From Clostridia bacterium (GTDB lineage: Bacteria > Bacillota > Clostridia > Christensenellales > Aristaeellaceae): 64,000 nucleotides of DNA. Position numbers and translations under genes: made by a program. The stretch lies in the NCBI GenBank assembly GCA_017526525.1, contig JAFXRG010000066.1, positions 111,208 through 175,207 of the forward strand, given 5' to 3'. Of this stretch, positions 37,910 to 46,592 are shown piece by piece (the stretch's first letter is position 1; the number at the start of each line of letters is the position of its first letter). The notes under the pieces were generated by a model. That model made no database searches. It saw only the letters and a program-made list of their open reading frames with translations, and was not told where the DNA came from.

Positions 37910-40386
37910 AAGCCGTACATCGCGCCTCATATATCCTGAAGGTGACCGGCACAGTGCTGATTATTCTGTCGCTGGTGCTGGGCCTTTATGCACTGATCAA
38001 CACCGGCGCAGCCAAGGGATCCCTGAACCAGGGAATGGACCGGTTCGGGGCTGCGGACAGGATGACGGACAACCTGGCCTTTGACCGCGCTTTCTTCGGC
38101 GCCCTGAGCAAATCCGCCGGAAACATGAACAGGAATGAAGACGTGCGGATGGCCGCCATCGAAAATGACTTCCGTTCCTGGTTCAGGCGAGCGGAGGAAG
38201 CTGTGCGCTCCCAGGAGGAAGATCTGCAGCGCGGCTTTGCCGGATATATGATGACCCAGACGCCGGAAAGCCTGAAGCTGGACAAACTGGATGAGCAGCA
38301 GGAAAACCGTGAAATCCGCGAAATGCTGGAATATATCGACAATCTTGCGGCACCGCCAAAAAAAGGAAAAGCGGCCGCACTGAAGCCGGCATCCCAGGAG
38401 CTTGTGCTGCGGGATTTCCACACCGCCCTCACGGAGGAACACGGGGAGGAAGCCGGAAACTGGTTTGAGTTTGTGAGCAGCGTTTTCAGCATGCTGAAGG
38501 ACAGCGAAACCGCCGGCAGTCCCATCAAGGATATCAGGGGCTGGCTGGGTTCCCTGACCTTCGAGGCGTATCAGCCGGTGCTGGAGGCGGTCCGTACGGA
38601 GGAGAAATCCGGGAGCGCGGACAGCATTTCCGATGCGCTGAACACCCTGTACCGTGAACATCCGCAGCCGACGGAAAAGGATTTCCTGGGCTTCCTGAAC
38701 CAGACCGCGGCAACGCTGAAAAACCGCTATCCCGGGGACAACCTGGGCGGGGACAGCACAGACACCCTGTTGGCCATTGTGCTGCCGGAGCTGCTGAAGG
38801 AAGAAAACGGGTTTGACGGAAGCTACGGCGCCGTGGCGGAAAAAGTCCGGGAACTGGCGGAGACGGAAGGGGATAATACCGTGATGGTGCTTGCTCCCGG
38901 CGAGGACGGTACCTATACGGCCCAGAAGAAGAGCGTGAACACGCTGTCCGCCGTCCGGAAATGGGAACAGGACTACCTGCGCCAGGTGCTGGCGGAGGCG
39001 GACAACCGGAAGGATATCACAGTGGTGGGAACCTTCTGGACGCTGGTTTCCGTCTGGGTGTGGATGCTGCTGGCCGGCATTATGCTGATCATCCTGTCCG
39101 TTGTGATCCGGAAGCTGCTGAGCCGTTATCTGCTGAAACACCGGAAGGATGCGGGCATTCAGGAGGATCCGGACGTCCTGCTGCGGGTGGAGCATCTGAA
39201 GCAGTATTTCAGAAGCGGACCGGCGGTGACCAAGGCGGTGGATGATGTCAGCTTCTTTATCCGAAAGGGCGAAGTGTTCGGCCTGGTGGGTGAAAGCGGC
39301 TGCGGAAAAACCACGACAGGCCGGACCATCATTAACCTGTACGATCCCACGGAGGGCGACGTTTACTTCAACGGCCTGAAAATTTCCTCCACCCAGAACG
39401 GCCTGCCCGTGCTGAAGGCGGATATCCGCTCCCGGTACCAGGCACAGATTGCTGCGGCGAAAAAGGCCGGCGATGCGGAAGCGGTCCGCCGGCTGAAGGC
39501 TGAACGGAAGGAAGCCCTCGTGAAGGCGGAGGACCGGGCGCTGGAAAGCTCCGTGGAAAAGAGCAAATGCGTTCAGTTCTACCGGGAAAGACGGCTGAAG
39601 GAACTGAAGGATGCCTATGACGCCGATATGAAGAACCTGAGCGGCGCGGCGGCGGAAGAGCGGACCCGGAAGTATGAAACGGAACGGAAGGTCGCGGCGA
39701 AGGACAACGTCATGACCCGGATGCAGATGATTTTCCAGGATCCCATTGCTTCCATCAATCCCCGGATGACCGTGCGCGAGATCATCGCGGAAGGCCTGAT
39801 CATCCGCGGCGTCAGGGATAAGGAATACATCAACCAGAAGGTTTATGAAATGCTGGAGCTGGTCGGCCTGGTGCGGGAGCACGCGGACCGCTATCCCCAC
39901 GAGTTTTCCGGCGGCCAGCGGCAGCGGATCGGGATTGCCCGGGCCATTATCATGGAACCGGACCTGATCATTGCCGATGAACCGATTTCCGCCCTGGATG
40001 TATCCATCCAGGCCCAGGTGATCAACCTGCTGAATGACCTGCGCCAGCGGATGGGCCTGACGATTATGTTCATTGCCCATAACCTGAGCGTGGTCAAGTA
40101 TTTCTCGGACCGGATTGCCGTTATGTATTTCGGCAAGATTGTTGAACTGACCACGTCCGATGAGTTGTTTGCGCATCCGCTGCATCCCTATACCAAGTCC
40201 CTGCTGAGCGCGATTCCCTATCCGGATCCTCACTACGAAAAGAACCGGAAGCGGATTGAATATGTACCGGCCAAGGTTCATGACTATTCCGTGGACAAGC
40301 CCTCCCTGCGGGAAATCACGCCGGGACATTATATCCACTGCAATGATGCCGAATTTAAACAGTATCTGAAGGAGCTGGGCCGGTGA
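37906..40386 (+). CDS. Membrane-anchored OppF-type ABC ATPase with external domain (operon B)
   Basis: An 826-residue fusion. A membrane helix (about 10-33) leads into about 330 mostly helical, acidic residues, then a second helix (about 371-405), and finally an OppF ATPase from about 424. Walker A is [12 protein letters not shown] (462-473). The Q-loop glutamine is near 611, so about 100 charged coiled-coil-like residues are inserted between them. The signature [12 protein letters not shown] and Walker [13 protein letters not shown] follow near 668 and 690, then [15 protein letters not shown]. With a cytoplasmic ATPase, the two helices place the middle domain outside the cell. It overlaps oppD and the next gene by four bases each. 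I know no standard Opp system with this design. Confidence 0.9.
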   Translation: MKAVHRASYILKVTGTVLIILSLVLGLYALINTGAAKGSLNQGMDRFGAADRMTDNLAFDRAFFGALSKSAGNMNRNEDVRMAAIENDFRSWFRRAEEAVRSQEEDLQRGFAGYMMTQTPESLKLDKLDEQQENREIREMLEYIDNLAAPPKKGKAAALKPASQELVLRDFHTALTEEHGEEAGNWFEFVSSVFSMLKDSETAGSPIKDIRGWLGSLTFEAYQPVLEAVRTEEKSGSADSISDALNTLYREHPQPTEKDFLGFLNQTAATLKNRYPGDNLGGDSTDTLLAIVLPELLKEENGFDGSYGAVAEKVRELAETEGDNTVMVLAPGEDGTYTAQKKSVNTLSAVRKWEQDYLRQVLAEADNRKDITVVGTFWTLVSVWVWMLLAGIMLIILSVVIRKLLSRYLLKHRKDAGIQEDPDVLLRVEHLKQYFRSGPAVTKAVDDVSFFIRKGEVFGLVGESGCGKTTTGRTIINLYDPTEGDVYFNGLKISSTQNGLPVLKADIRSRYQAQIAAAKKAGDAEAVRRLKAERKEALVKAEDRALESSVEKSKCVQFYRERRLKELKDAYDADMKNLSGAAAEERTRKYETERKVAAKDNVMTRMQMIFQDPIASINPRMTVREIIAEGLIIRGVRDKEYINQKVYEMLELVGLVREHADRYPHEFSGGQRQRIGIARAIIMEPDLIIADEPISALDVSIQAQVINLLNDLRQRMGLTIMFIAHNLSVVKYFSDRIAVMYFGKIVELTTSDELFAHPLHPYTKSLLSAIPYPDPHYEKNRKRIEYVPAKVHDYSVDKPSLREITPGHYIHCNDAEFKQYLKELGR

Positions 40387-40823
40387 AAGGAAACCGAGAC
40401 AGCCGGGAACCCGTGACGGCGAAAAGCATACTGATTCCGCTGGCAGCCGGCACGGCAATCGCCGTGGCGGTGCTGCTGGTGGGAGGCGTGCCGGAAAAAG
40501 GAACCGGGGAATTCTGGAAAAAGCTGTGCGACGCCTGTACGGTTCCCGGAATTCTGCTGACCGGCATGGGGCTGCTGGGCCTGCTGTCAGGCCAGGGGAC
40601 TTTTGACGGAATGGCGTATCCGGTGCGAAAAGCCTTCGGACAGATCCTGAGCGAAAAAAGAAGGGCCGAGATGCCCAAAACCTATTATGATTATGTGACC
40701 GAACGGCAGGGGAAAAGCCGGAAAAAGCATCCCTGCACCCTGTGGGTGGGACTGTTTTTCCTGGTGCTGGCCGGCATTGCGCTGATCCTGTACAGCCGGT
40801 ATGATCCATCCCTGTGGGGATAA
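40383..40823 (+). CDS. DUF3899-like membrane protein
   Basis: A 146-residue protein starting at a GTG that overlaps the oppF stop (GTGA), so it is translationally coupled to the transporter. It has three hydrophobic segments (about 16-35, 52-68, 119-139). The central block TFDGMAYPVRKAFGQ followed by KTYYDYVTERQGK resembles DUF3899 proteins. Its function is unknown; position suggests an accessory of the operon B transporter. A terminator shared with the convergent gene follows. Confidence 0.72.
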   Translation: MKGNRDSREPVTAKSILIPLAAGTAIAVAVLLVGGVPEKGTGEFWKKLCDACTVPGILLTGMGLLGLLSGQGTFDGMAYPVRKAFGQILSEKRRAEMPKTYYDYVTERQGKSRKKHPCTLWVGLFFLVLAGIALILYSRYDPSLWG

Positions 40824-40867
40824 AGGACCGGCAGCCGTTCTGCCGTCTTCTCCCGGAAGGGGAACAG

Positions 40868-40909
40868 AAAAAGGACCCGGAACGTGTTGAAGCGATCCGG
40901 ATCCTTTTC
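40868..40909. terminator. Bidirectional terminator between operon B and the TraX-like gene
   Basis: The arms GAAAAAGGACCCGGA (ending 40881) and TCCGGATCCTTTTC (40896-40909) pair with one mismatch, and A and T runs flank the two sides, so both convergent transcripts can end here. Confidence 0.8.
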
Positions 40910-40922
40910 AATTTATGCGTTT

Positions 40923-41789
40923 TTACCAGCCGAAAACAATCACCTTCAGCACAATCAGCAGAACCAGGTGCCCGGGATACAGCATGTAGCTGAGCCAGCG
41001 GGGCAGGCGGAGATCCCGCGGGAAACGAATCAGGAGAAGCGGAAGTGCCAGCAGCCCGTAAGCTTCCAGGCGCATGAAGGCCTTGAGGGGAGAATTCAGC
41101 CAGGCTGGCAGCGAATCCAGCTGCAGAGCCACACCGAACAGCGACGAGGTGACCTGATAGCTGCTTCCCCAGAAAAGGAAGTAGGCGACCATGACCGCGG
41201 CAATGCCCGGACGGCTGTCCTGCACCGCGTACATCAGCAGGAAGAAAAGAATGCCCTTCCAGCCGTAATCCGCTCCCAGCACCGAAGCCAGGACCAGGGC
41301 GGCGGCGGGCGCCCAGAGATGGCTCCAGGCTTTTTTCTCCCGGACGCCCCAGAGGGCGGCAAGCCCCAGGAACAGGGACAGGAAAACATTGGGCTTTGCA
41401 AAAAACGTACGGAGGACAGCCCCGAGGGCCGGGAAGGAAAACCCTGCGGACAGGGGCTCGAATACGGACCGCAGCAGGACGCCGACATGCCCCTGGTAAT
41501 CCAGGGCCAGCAGGTACAGCGGCTGGGAAACCAGCCCGGTGACCAGGATGCGCAACAGATAGCGCGGAACGCTGCGGGTGCGGGAAAACCCGACGATCAT
41601 GCACCAGACATAGATGGGAAAGGCAATGCGGCCAAGAACGCGCATTTCATACATATTGTTGAAAAGCACCTTGCCGCTGTGGTCAATGAACATGAAAAGA
41701 AGGGCGATCAGCTTCAGCAGGCCGGTGGAAAGATTTCCGGCCGGCCGGGGCCGGCAGACAGGGGAAACTGCCCGGGAATTGCCGTTCAA
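40923..41789 (-). CDS. TraX family membrane protein
   Basis: The 288-residue protein has about eight membrane helices and the TraX signature near its start: LLKLIALLFMFIDHSGKVLF, then MRVLGRIAFPIYVW. The F-plasmid TraX acetylates pilin, but chromosomal relatives like this occur widely without conjugation genes and their role is unknown; an acyltransferase acting on an envelope component is possible. No other conjugation gene is in the window. A start downstream of the ATG at 41789 is possible because the first 18 residues are polar; GGAGGA is found just upstream of 41789, which supports it. Confidence 0.85.
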   Translation of the reverse strand: MNGNSRAVSPVCRPRPAGNLSTGLLKLIALLFMFIDHSGKVLFNNMYEMRVLGRIAFPIYVWCMIVGFSRTRSVPRYLLRILVTGLVSQPLYLLALDYQGHVGVLLRSVFEPLSAGFSFPALGAVLRTFFAKPNVFLSLFLGLAALWGVREKKAWSHLWAPAAALVLASVLGADYGWKGILFFLLMYAVQDSRPGIAAVMVAYFLFWGSSYQVTSSLFGVALQLDSLPAWLNSPLKAFMRLEAYGLLALPLLLIRFPRDLRLPRWLSYMLYPGHLVLLIVLKVIVFGW

Positions 41790-41842
41790 CCGGAATCCTC
41801 CTTTCGGATTGCTGATGGAAAAAAACGAAATGTACGGGGAGT

Positions 41843-41851
41843 ATTATACCA
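41843..41851 (-). promoter_or_regulatory. Extended -10 promoter of the TraX-like gene
   Basis: On the minus strand TGGTATAAT gives a perfect -10 with TGn extension; the -35 region (TTTATG at 17 bp) is weak. It is divergent from the frr promoter. Confidence 0.6.
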
Positions 41852-41894
41852 TGCGGTTCAAAAGACATAAAGTAGGTTTTCGGAGGAAATGCTG

Positions 41895-41923
41895 TTGTCA
41901 AGAGACGCCAAAACCGGTATAAT
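41895..41923 (+). promoter_or_regulatory. Promoter of the frr-uppS-cdsA operon
   Basis: TTGTCA (41895-41900) and a perfect TATAAT (41918-41923) are 17 bp apart, about 60 bp ahead of frr. It gives frr its own promoter. Confidence 0.85.
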
Positions 41924-41985
41924 AGGCCCAGACAATCCGTACAGAAGCGAAAGCGTTTTTTATCATAGAGGAGGAGGTTAGTCCA

Positions 41986-42543
41986 ATGATCGATGATGTC
42001 ATGAATACCGCGAAAGAAAAAATGCAGAAATCCTGTGCCGTATATGAACGGGACATGGTGGGCCTGCGGGCCGGCCGCGCCAATCCGCAGCTGCTGGACC
42101 GGATTATGGTGGACTATTACGGAACCCCTACGCCGATTCCGCAGATCGGCAACGTTTCCTCCCCGGAACCGCGGCTGCTGGTGATCGCCCCCTGGGAAGC
42201 CAAAATGATTCCCCAGGTGGAAAAAGCCATTCAGAAGAGCGACCTGGGACTGAACCCCTCCAACGACGGGAAAATCATTCGCCTGGTATTTCCGGAACTG
42301 AATGAAGAGCGCCGCCGGGACCTGACCAAGGTGGCCTCCAAGGGGGCTGAGGAAACCAAGGTGGCGATCCGCTCCATCCGGCGGGACGCGATTGAGCAGA
42401 TTAAGAAGCTGAAGAAAAACAGCGAAATCACCGAGGATGACCAGAAGGATGCGGAAGAACAGATTCAGAAGCTGACGGACAAGGCCATCAAGGACGTGGA
42501 TGCGATTTATTCCAAGAAGGAAAAGGAGATCATGGAGGTCTGA
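41986..42543 (+). CDS. frr: Ribosome recycling factor
   Basis: Splits post-termination ribosomes with EF-G. The 185-residue product has normal length. It carries the family motifs GLRAGRANPQLLDRIMVDYYG (about 25-45, arginines for 23S contact) and LVFPELNEERRRDLTK (about 104-119), followed by helical segments rich in Lys and Glu. AGGAGGAGG precedes the ATG. In most Firmicutes pyrH stands immediately upstream; here a divergent TraX-like gene does. A terminator follows before uppS. Confidence 0.96.
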   Translation: MIDDVMNTAKEKMQKSCAVYERDMVGLRAGRANPQLLDRIMVDYYGTPTPIPQIGNVSSPEPRLLVIAPWEAKMIPQVEKAIQKSDLGLNPSNDGKIIRLVFPELNEERRRDLTKVASKGAEETKVAIRSIRRDAIEQIKKLKKNSEITEDDQKDAEEQIQKLTDKAIKDVDAIYSKKEKEIMEV

Positions 42544-42567
42544 CAACGCTTCCGCCAGAAGAAGCTG

Positions 42568-42594
42568 AAACCCGCCGCTGAGGCGGGTTTTGGC
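42568..42594 (+). terminator. Terminator/attenuator between frr and uppS
   Basis: The stem AAACCCGCC (42568-42576) with GGCGGGTTT (42582-42590) is followed by only two further T residues. As the downstream genes lack a clear promoter of their own, it probably lets part of transcription through. Confidence 0.72.
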
Positions 42595-42613
42595 AGTATA
42601 TTGAGGAGGATTC

Positions 42614-43390
42614 ATGAAGCTGAAAGCGTGGAAAACCGCCATGTCCCTGGCGTGGAAGAAAACGCCGCGGACCACGGGGGAATTTGACACTCTGCCGGAA
42701 CATGTGGCGATCATTATGGACGGAAACGGCCGGTGGGCAAAGAAGCATAAAATGAGCGTTTCCAAAGGCCACCGGCAGGGTACGGAGAACCTGCGGGAGA
42801 TTATCCGGCATACGGACGACCTGGGTATCGGGGTTCTGAGCCTGTATGCTTTTTCCACGGAGAACTGGAACCGGTCGGAGGAGGAAGTCAGCGCGCTGAT
42901 GCAGCTGATTCTGGATTTCTTCGCTTCGGAGATTGACGAGCTGGATGAGAAAAACGTCCGGATTCTGATTCTCGGAGACAAGGGACGGCTGCCTGAAAAG
43001 CAGCGGGAAACGCTGATCGAGGCGGAAGACCGTACCGCGGGCAACACGGGACTTCGGCTGAATATTGCCGTGAACTACGGCAGCCGGGCGGAGCTGGTCA
43101 AAGCCACCCGGGAGATTGCCGTGCGGGTTCGGAACGGGGACCTGAAACCCGAAGAAATTGACGAAAAAACGATCTCTGATCATTTGTACACAGCCGGGCA
43201 GCCGGATGTGGACCTGCTGATCCGTACCAGCGGGGAACAGCGGCTGAGCAATTTCCTGCTGTACCAGAACGCATACGCGGAGTTTGTTTTTCCCGAAACG
43301 CTTTGGCCGGATTTCTCCGTGCATGAATATGACCTGGCCCTGGATGCCTACGGGCACCGGGAACGGCGCTTCGGGGGACGGACAAGATAA
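42614..43390 (+). CDS. uppS: Undecaprenyl diphosphate synthase (isoprenyl transferase)
   Basis: Makes the C55 lipid carrier for cell-wall synthesis from isopentenyl units. The 258 residues contain the cis-prenyltransferase blocks in order: HVAIIMDGNGRWAKKH (catalytic Asp near 36), SVSKGHRQGTENLREI, LSLYAFSTENWNRS (about 77-90), NIAVNYGSRAE (about 150-160) and LLIRTSGEQRLSNFLLYQ (about 203-220) with WPDFS near the end. Its substrates come from the MEP pathway, two genes of which (dxr, ispG) are in the same cluster. Confidence 0.96.
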   Translation: MKLKAWKTAMSLAWKKTPRTTGEFDTLPEHVAIIMDGNGRWAKKHKMSVSKGHRQGTENLREIIRHTDDLGIGVLSLYAFSTENWNRSEEEVSALMQLILDFFASEIDELDEKNVRILILGDKGRLPEKQRETLIEAEDRTAGNTGLRLNIAVNYGSRAELVKATREIAVRVRNGDLKPEEIDEKTISDHLYTAGQPDVDLLIRTSGEQRLSNFLLYQNAYAEFVFPETLWPDFSVHEYDLALDAYGHRERRFGGRTR

Positions 43391-43405
43391 AAAGGGGAGA
43401 AAGCA

Positions 43406-44266
43406 ATGAAACAAAGGTTTATTACAGGTCTGATCCTGACCGCTGTCCTGGCGGTTATGCTCTGGCTGCCGGGGTGGTGCATGGCGATTGCGGTGCTGGT
43501 CTGCATATCCTTTGCGGTGCATGAAATGATGGCGGCGCTGAAGAAAGCGGGCCACCGGCTGGTGACCTGGCCTACCTGGGCGGCCATGATCCTGAGCATT
43601 CCCGCGGCACACTTCATGGGAGACAAGGCCATGATTCCGTTGGTGGGCGCAGCATTGCTGGCCATGACGGTACAAGTGATGTTCCGCAGCGAACCGAACC
43701 TGACGGACCTGACCATGAGCACGCTGCCGCTGGCCACCGTGGCACTTCCCGGCCTGGCCCTGGTGACCCTGAGCATGATTGATCCGTACATCTGGCATGT
43801 GAAGACCAATCCGGAACCCTGGCATGCGGTGGAAGTGGTGCTGCTGACCATCACCTTTGCGGTTCCGCTGGTGGGCGATATTGCCGCGCTGTTTACCGGA
43901 AAAGCCTTCGGAAAGCGCAAGTTCTGCCCGGCGGTCAGCCCGAAAAAGACCGTGGAGGGAAGCATCGGCGGGCTGGCGGGCAGCATGGCAGCCGCGATGC
44001 TGGTATATCTGCTGAGCCGCGTGCTGTGCAATGAGGCGACGCTGCGGTACCTGCCTGTCTGGTGGCAGTATCTGCTGCTGGGCCTGATCGGGGGCTTTGC
44101 CGGACAGATGGGGGACCTGTTTGCATCCCTGGTGAAACGCCATTGCGGGCTGAAGGATTATTCCAATCTTTTCCCCGGCCACGGCGGAATGCTGGACCGG
44201 CTGGACAGCGTTTTATTCATGGCGGTGCTGATGTATTGCTTCCGGATGTTCTTCCTTCCCTTTTAA
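43406..44266 (+). CDS. cdsA: Phosphatidate cytidylyltransferase
   Basis: Forms CDP-diacylglycerol, the precursor of phospholipids. The 286-residue multi-pass protein has the CDP-alcohol signature KRKFCPAVSPKKTVEGS (about 171-187) and the C-terminal GQMGDLFASLVKRHCG, then KDYSNLFPGHGGMLDRLD. It sits between uppS and dxr as is conserved in most bacteria. Spacings are about 15 bp, so the cluster is one transcript. Confidence 0.95.
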   Translation: MKQRFITGLILTAVLAVMLWLPGWCMAIAVLVCISFAVHEMMAALKKAGHRLVTWPTWAAMILSIPAAHFMGDKAMIPLVGAALLAMTVQVMFRSEPNLTDLTMSTLPLATVALPGLALVTLSMIDPYIWHVKTNPEPWHAVEVVLLTITFAVPLVGDIAALFTGKAFGKRKFCPAVSPKKTVEGSIGGLAGSMAAAMLVYLLSRVLCNEATLRYLPVWWQYLLLGLIGGFAGQMGDLFASLVKRHCGLKDYSNLFPGHGGMLDRLDSVLFMAVLMYCFRMFFLPF

Positions 44267-44287
44267 TGAATGCGCGGAGAAATGAAA

Positions 44288-45451
44288 ATGAAGAAGATTG
44301 CGATCCTCGGTTCCACGGGCTCCATCGGTACCCAGGCGCTGGACATCTGCCGGCGGCATCCGGACCTGTACCGGGTTACCGCGCTGACGGCCCGCGGCAG
44401 CCGGGAAAAGCTTTTTGCACAGGTGCGCGAATTCCGGCCGGAGATGGCCGGGCTGACAGAGGGCGTCGACCCGGCGGAAATTCCGGAAGACCTGAAATTC
44501 TGCCGCTTCATGAGCGGACAGGAGGCGCTGCACACGGCAGCGGCGGAAGTGGAAGCGGACCAGGTGCTGGTCAGCATTGTGGGCATTGCCGGCCTGCGAA
44601 GCGTGCTGGATGCCCTGCGGGCCGGACGGCAGGTGCTGCTGGCCAACAAGGAGGCCCTGGTTACCGGCGGCCACCTGGTGACGGACCTGGCTGCGAAAAC
44701 CGGAAAGCCGCTGCTCCCGGTGGACAGCGAGCACAGCGCCATTTTCCAGTGCCTGCAGGCCGCGGGAAACAACCGGCCGGAAAAACTCCTGCTGACCGCC
44801 TCCGGCGGACCCTTCCGGACCTGGGAACGGGAACGGATTGAAAAGGCAACGCCGGCGGAAGCGCTTCGGCATCCCAACTGGAATATGGGCGCCAAGATTA
44901 CGGTGGACTCTGCCAGCATGTTCAACAAAGGCCTGGAAATCATGGAAGCCCGGTGGCTGTTTGATATGCCGGAGGACCGGATTGAAGTGGTGGTTCATCC
45001 GGAGAGCATTGTGCATTCCGCGGTGGTTTTCCGGGACGGGGCGGTTCTGGCCCAGCTGGGCATTCCCGATATGCGGGTTCCCATCGGTTACGCCATGTCC
45101 TTTCCGGAACGGATGGAAACCGGGGTACAGGAGCCGGACCTGTTTGCGTTGGGGAAGCTGACCTTTGAAAAGCCGGATGAAACGAAATTCCCGGCGCTGC
45201 GGCTGGCCCGGGAATGCCTCCGGGCGGGCGGCGCCGCCTGTACCGTGTTCAACGGAGCCAACGAGGAAGCTGTGGCGGCTTTCCTGCGGGAGGAGATTTC
45301 CTTCGGACAGATTGCCGTCCGGGTAGAGAAGGCCCTGGAAAAACTGAGCGGACTGCCGGCGGATAACCTGGAGGAAATCCTGGAGGCCGACCGGCTCGCA
45401 CGGATCGCCGTATCCCATCCTTCCGGAGTGGAAACGGCATGCGCAGATTAA
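44288..45451 (+). CDS. dxr: 1-deoxy-D-xylulose 5-phosphate reductoisomerase
   Basis: Second step of the MEP isoprenoid pathway, NADPH-dependent. The 387 residues start MKKIAILGSTGSIGTQALDI, the NADPH-binding loop. ANKEALVTGGHL (about 119), PVDSEHSAIFQCL (about 145) with metal-binding Asp and Glu, GPFRTW (about 177), HPNWNMGAKITVDSASMFNK (about 197-216) and EVVVHPESIVHS (about 234) follow. ATG 44288 is preferred over 44270 and 44282 because GGAGA lies eight bases before it. Confidence 0.96.
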   Translation: MKKIAILGSTGSIGTQALDICRRHPDLYRVTALTARGSREKLFAQVREFRPEMAGLTEGVDPAEIPEDLKFCRFMSGQEALHTAAAEVEADQVLVSIVGIAGLRSVLDALRAGRQVLLANKEALVTGGHLVTDLAAKTGKPLLPVDSEHSAIFQCLQAAGNNRPEKLLLTASGGPFRTWERERIEKATPAEALRHPNWNMGAKITVDSASMFNKGLEIMEARWLFDMPEDRIEVVVHPESIVHSAVVFRDGAVLAQLGIPDMRVPIGYAMSFPERMETGVQEPDLFALGKLTFEKPDETKFPALRLARECLRAGGAACTVFNGANEEAVAAFLREEISFGQIAVRVEKALEKLSGLPADNLEEILEADRLARIAVSHPSGVETACAD

Positions 45452-45470
45452 CAAGGAGATAAACAAAACG

Positions 45471-46574
45471 GTGTATATTTTACTGGCAATCCTGTTGCTG
45501 GCGATTCTGATCGTCGTGCACGAATTCGGACATTTCATGGCCGCCCGGTGGATGAAGATCGATGTACGGGAGTTCGCCGTCGGGTTCGGTCCGAAGCTGA
45601 TCGGGTGGAAAAGCAAAAAATATGAAACCACTTTTGCCATCCGGGCAATTCCCATGGGGGGATACTGCTCCTTTTACGGAGAGGACGACGCTGCCGGAAA
45701 AGAGAAGGACGATCCCCGGAACTTTGCGCGGCACAGCGTCTGGAAACGGATGTTTGTGATCCTGATGGGGCCGGCGATGAACTTTGTCCTGGCCTTTGTG
45801 ACGGCGGTGGTGCTGATCTGGTGTACCGGGATCACGGTGCCTACGGAGAAGGAGGAATACGATCCCTTCATCCAGGAAGTGCTGGCCGCGGGACCGGCTT
45901 ATGACGCCGGGCTGAAGGCCGGGGACGAGGTGACCGAGATCAACGGCCGGAACATGCTGGATGGCACGATGGATACGCTGCTGAACACCATTTCTGACTG
46001 GAAGGAAGGGGATGCGCCCCTGCACCTGACCATCCGGCGGGGTGAGGAAACGCTGGAAACCGATGTGACTCCGGCCTGGAACGCGGATGCGGGAAAGATG
46101 CAGATCGGGGTGTACATCAACGGATACCGCAGGACGGAGGTCCGCCAGGTGGGATTTTTCGGCGGCATCAGCGAAGCGTGGAACCTGTGCACCGATGCGG
46201 GTGGCGCGATTCTGCGGGCCCTGAAAAACCTGGTGACCAAGGGCGAAGGCCTGGAGGATACCGCCGGACCGGTGGGAATTGTCAGCATGATTTCCAGCCA
46301 GGTGGAAACCCGGGTCCGGCAGGCGGGCGCCGGTGCGGGGCTGAACATGTTTACGCAGCTGCTGATCCTGATTTCCATCAACCTGGGGCTGATGAACCTG
46401 CTGCCCATTCCGGGCCTGGACGGCAGCCGGCTGGTGTTCGGACTCATCGAGGCGGTCCGGGGCAAGCCGGTGCCCCAGCAGAAGGAAGCGGTGGTTCACC
46501 TGATCGGCATGGGACTGCTGCTGGCGGTGATGGTGTTCTTTACCTTCAGAGACGTGATGCGGCTCTTTCAGTGA
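45471..46574 (+). CDS. rseP: Site-2 zinc protease RseP
   Basis: An intramembrane M50 protease that cleaves membrane-bound regulators after a first cut. The 367-residue protein starts with GTG after AAGGAG. TM1 carries the zinc motif HEFGH (about 17-21 in VVHEFGHFMAARW). One PDZ domain spans about 125-210. The C-terminal part has NLLPIPGLDGSRL (about 306-318) with the third zinc ligand. No obvious anti-sigma factor gene is in the window. It lies between dxr and ispG, with 19-bp and 18-bp gaps. Confidence 0.95.
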   Translation: MYILLAILLLAILIVVHEFGHFMAARWMKIDVREFAVGFGPKLIGWKSKKYETTFAIRAIPMGGYCSFYGEDDAAGKEKDDPRNFARHSVWKRMFVILMGPAMNFVLAFVTAVVLIWCTGITVPTEKEEYDPFIQEVLAAGPAYDAGLKAGDEVTEINGRNMLDGTMDTLLNTISDWKEGDAPLHLTIRRGEETLETDVTPAWNADAGKMQIGVYINGYRRTEVRQVGFFGGISEAWNLCTDAGGAILRALKNLVTKGEGLEDTAGPVGIVSMISSQVETRVRQAGAGAGLNMFTQLLILISINLGLMNLLPIPGLDGSRLVFGLIEAVRGKPVPQQKEAVVHLIGMGLLLAVMVFFTFRDVMRLFQ

Positions 46575-46592
46575 TTCGGAGGGAAACAAAGT

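Noticed and set aside
35753-40386. The idea that the long OppD and OppF frames are assembly or frameshift artefacts
   Set aside because: Both frames are continuous, motifs before and after the insertions are in frame and intact, gene junctions are clean ATGA overlaps, and composition matches the neighbours.
40923-41789. TraX-like gene as a sign of a conjugative element
   Set aside because: No relaxase, coupling protein or other transfer gene is present, and chromosomal TraX relatives are common.
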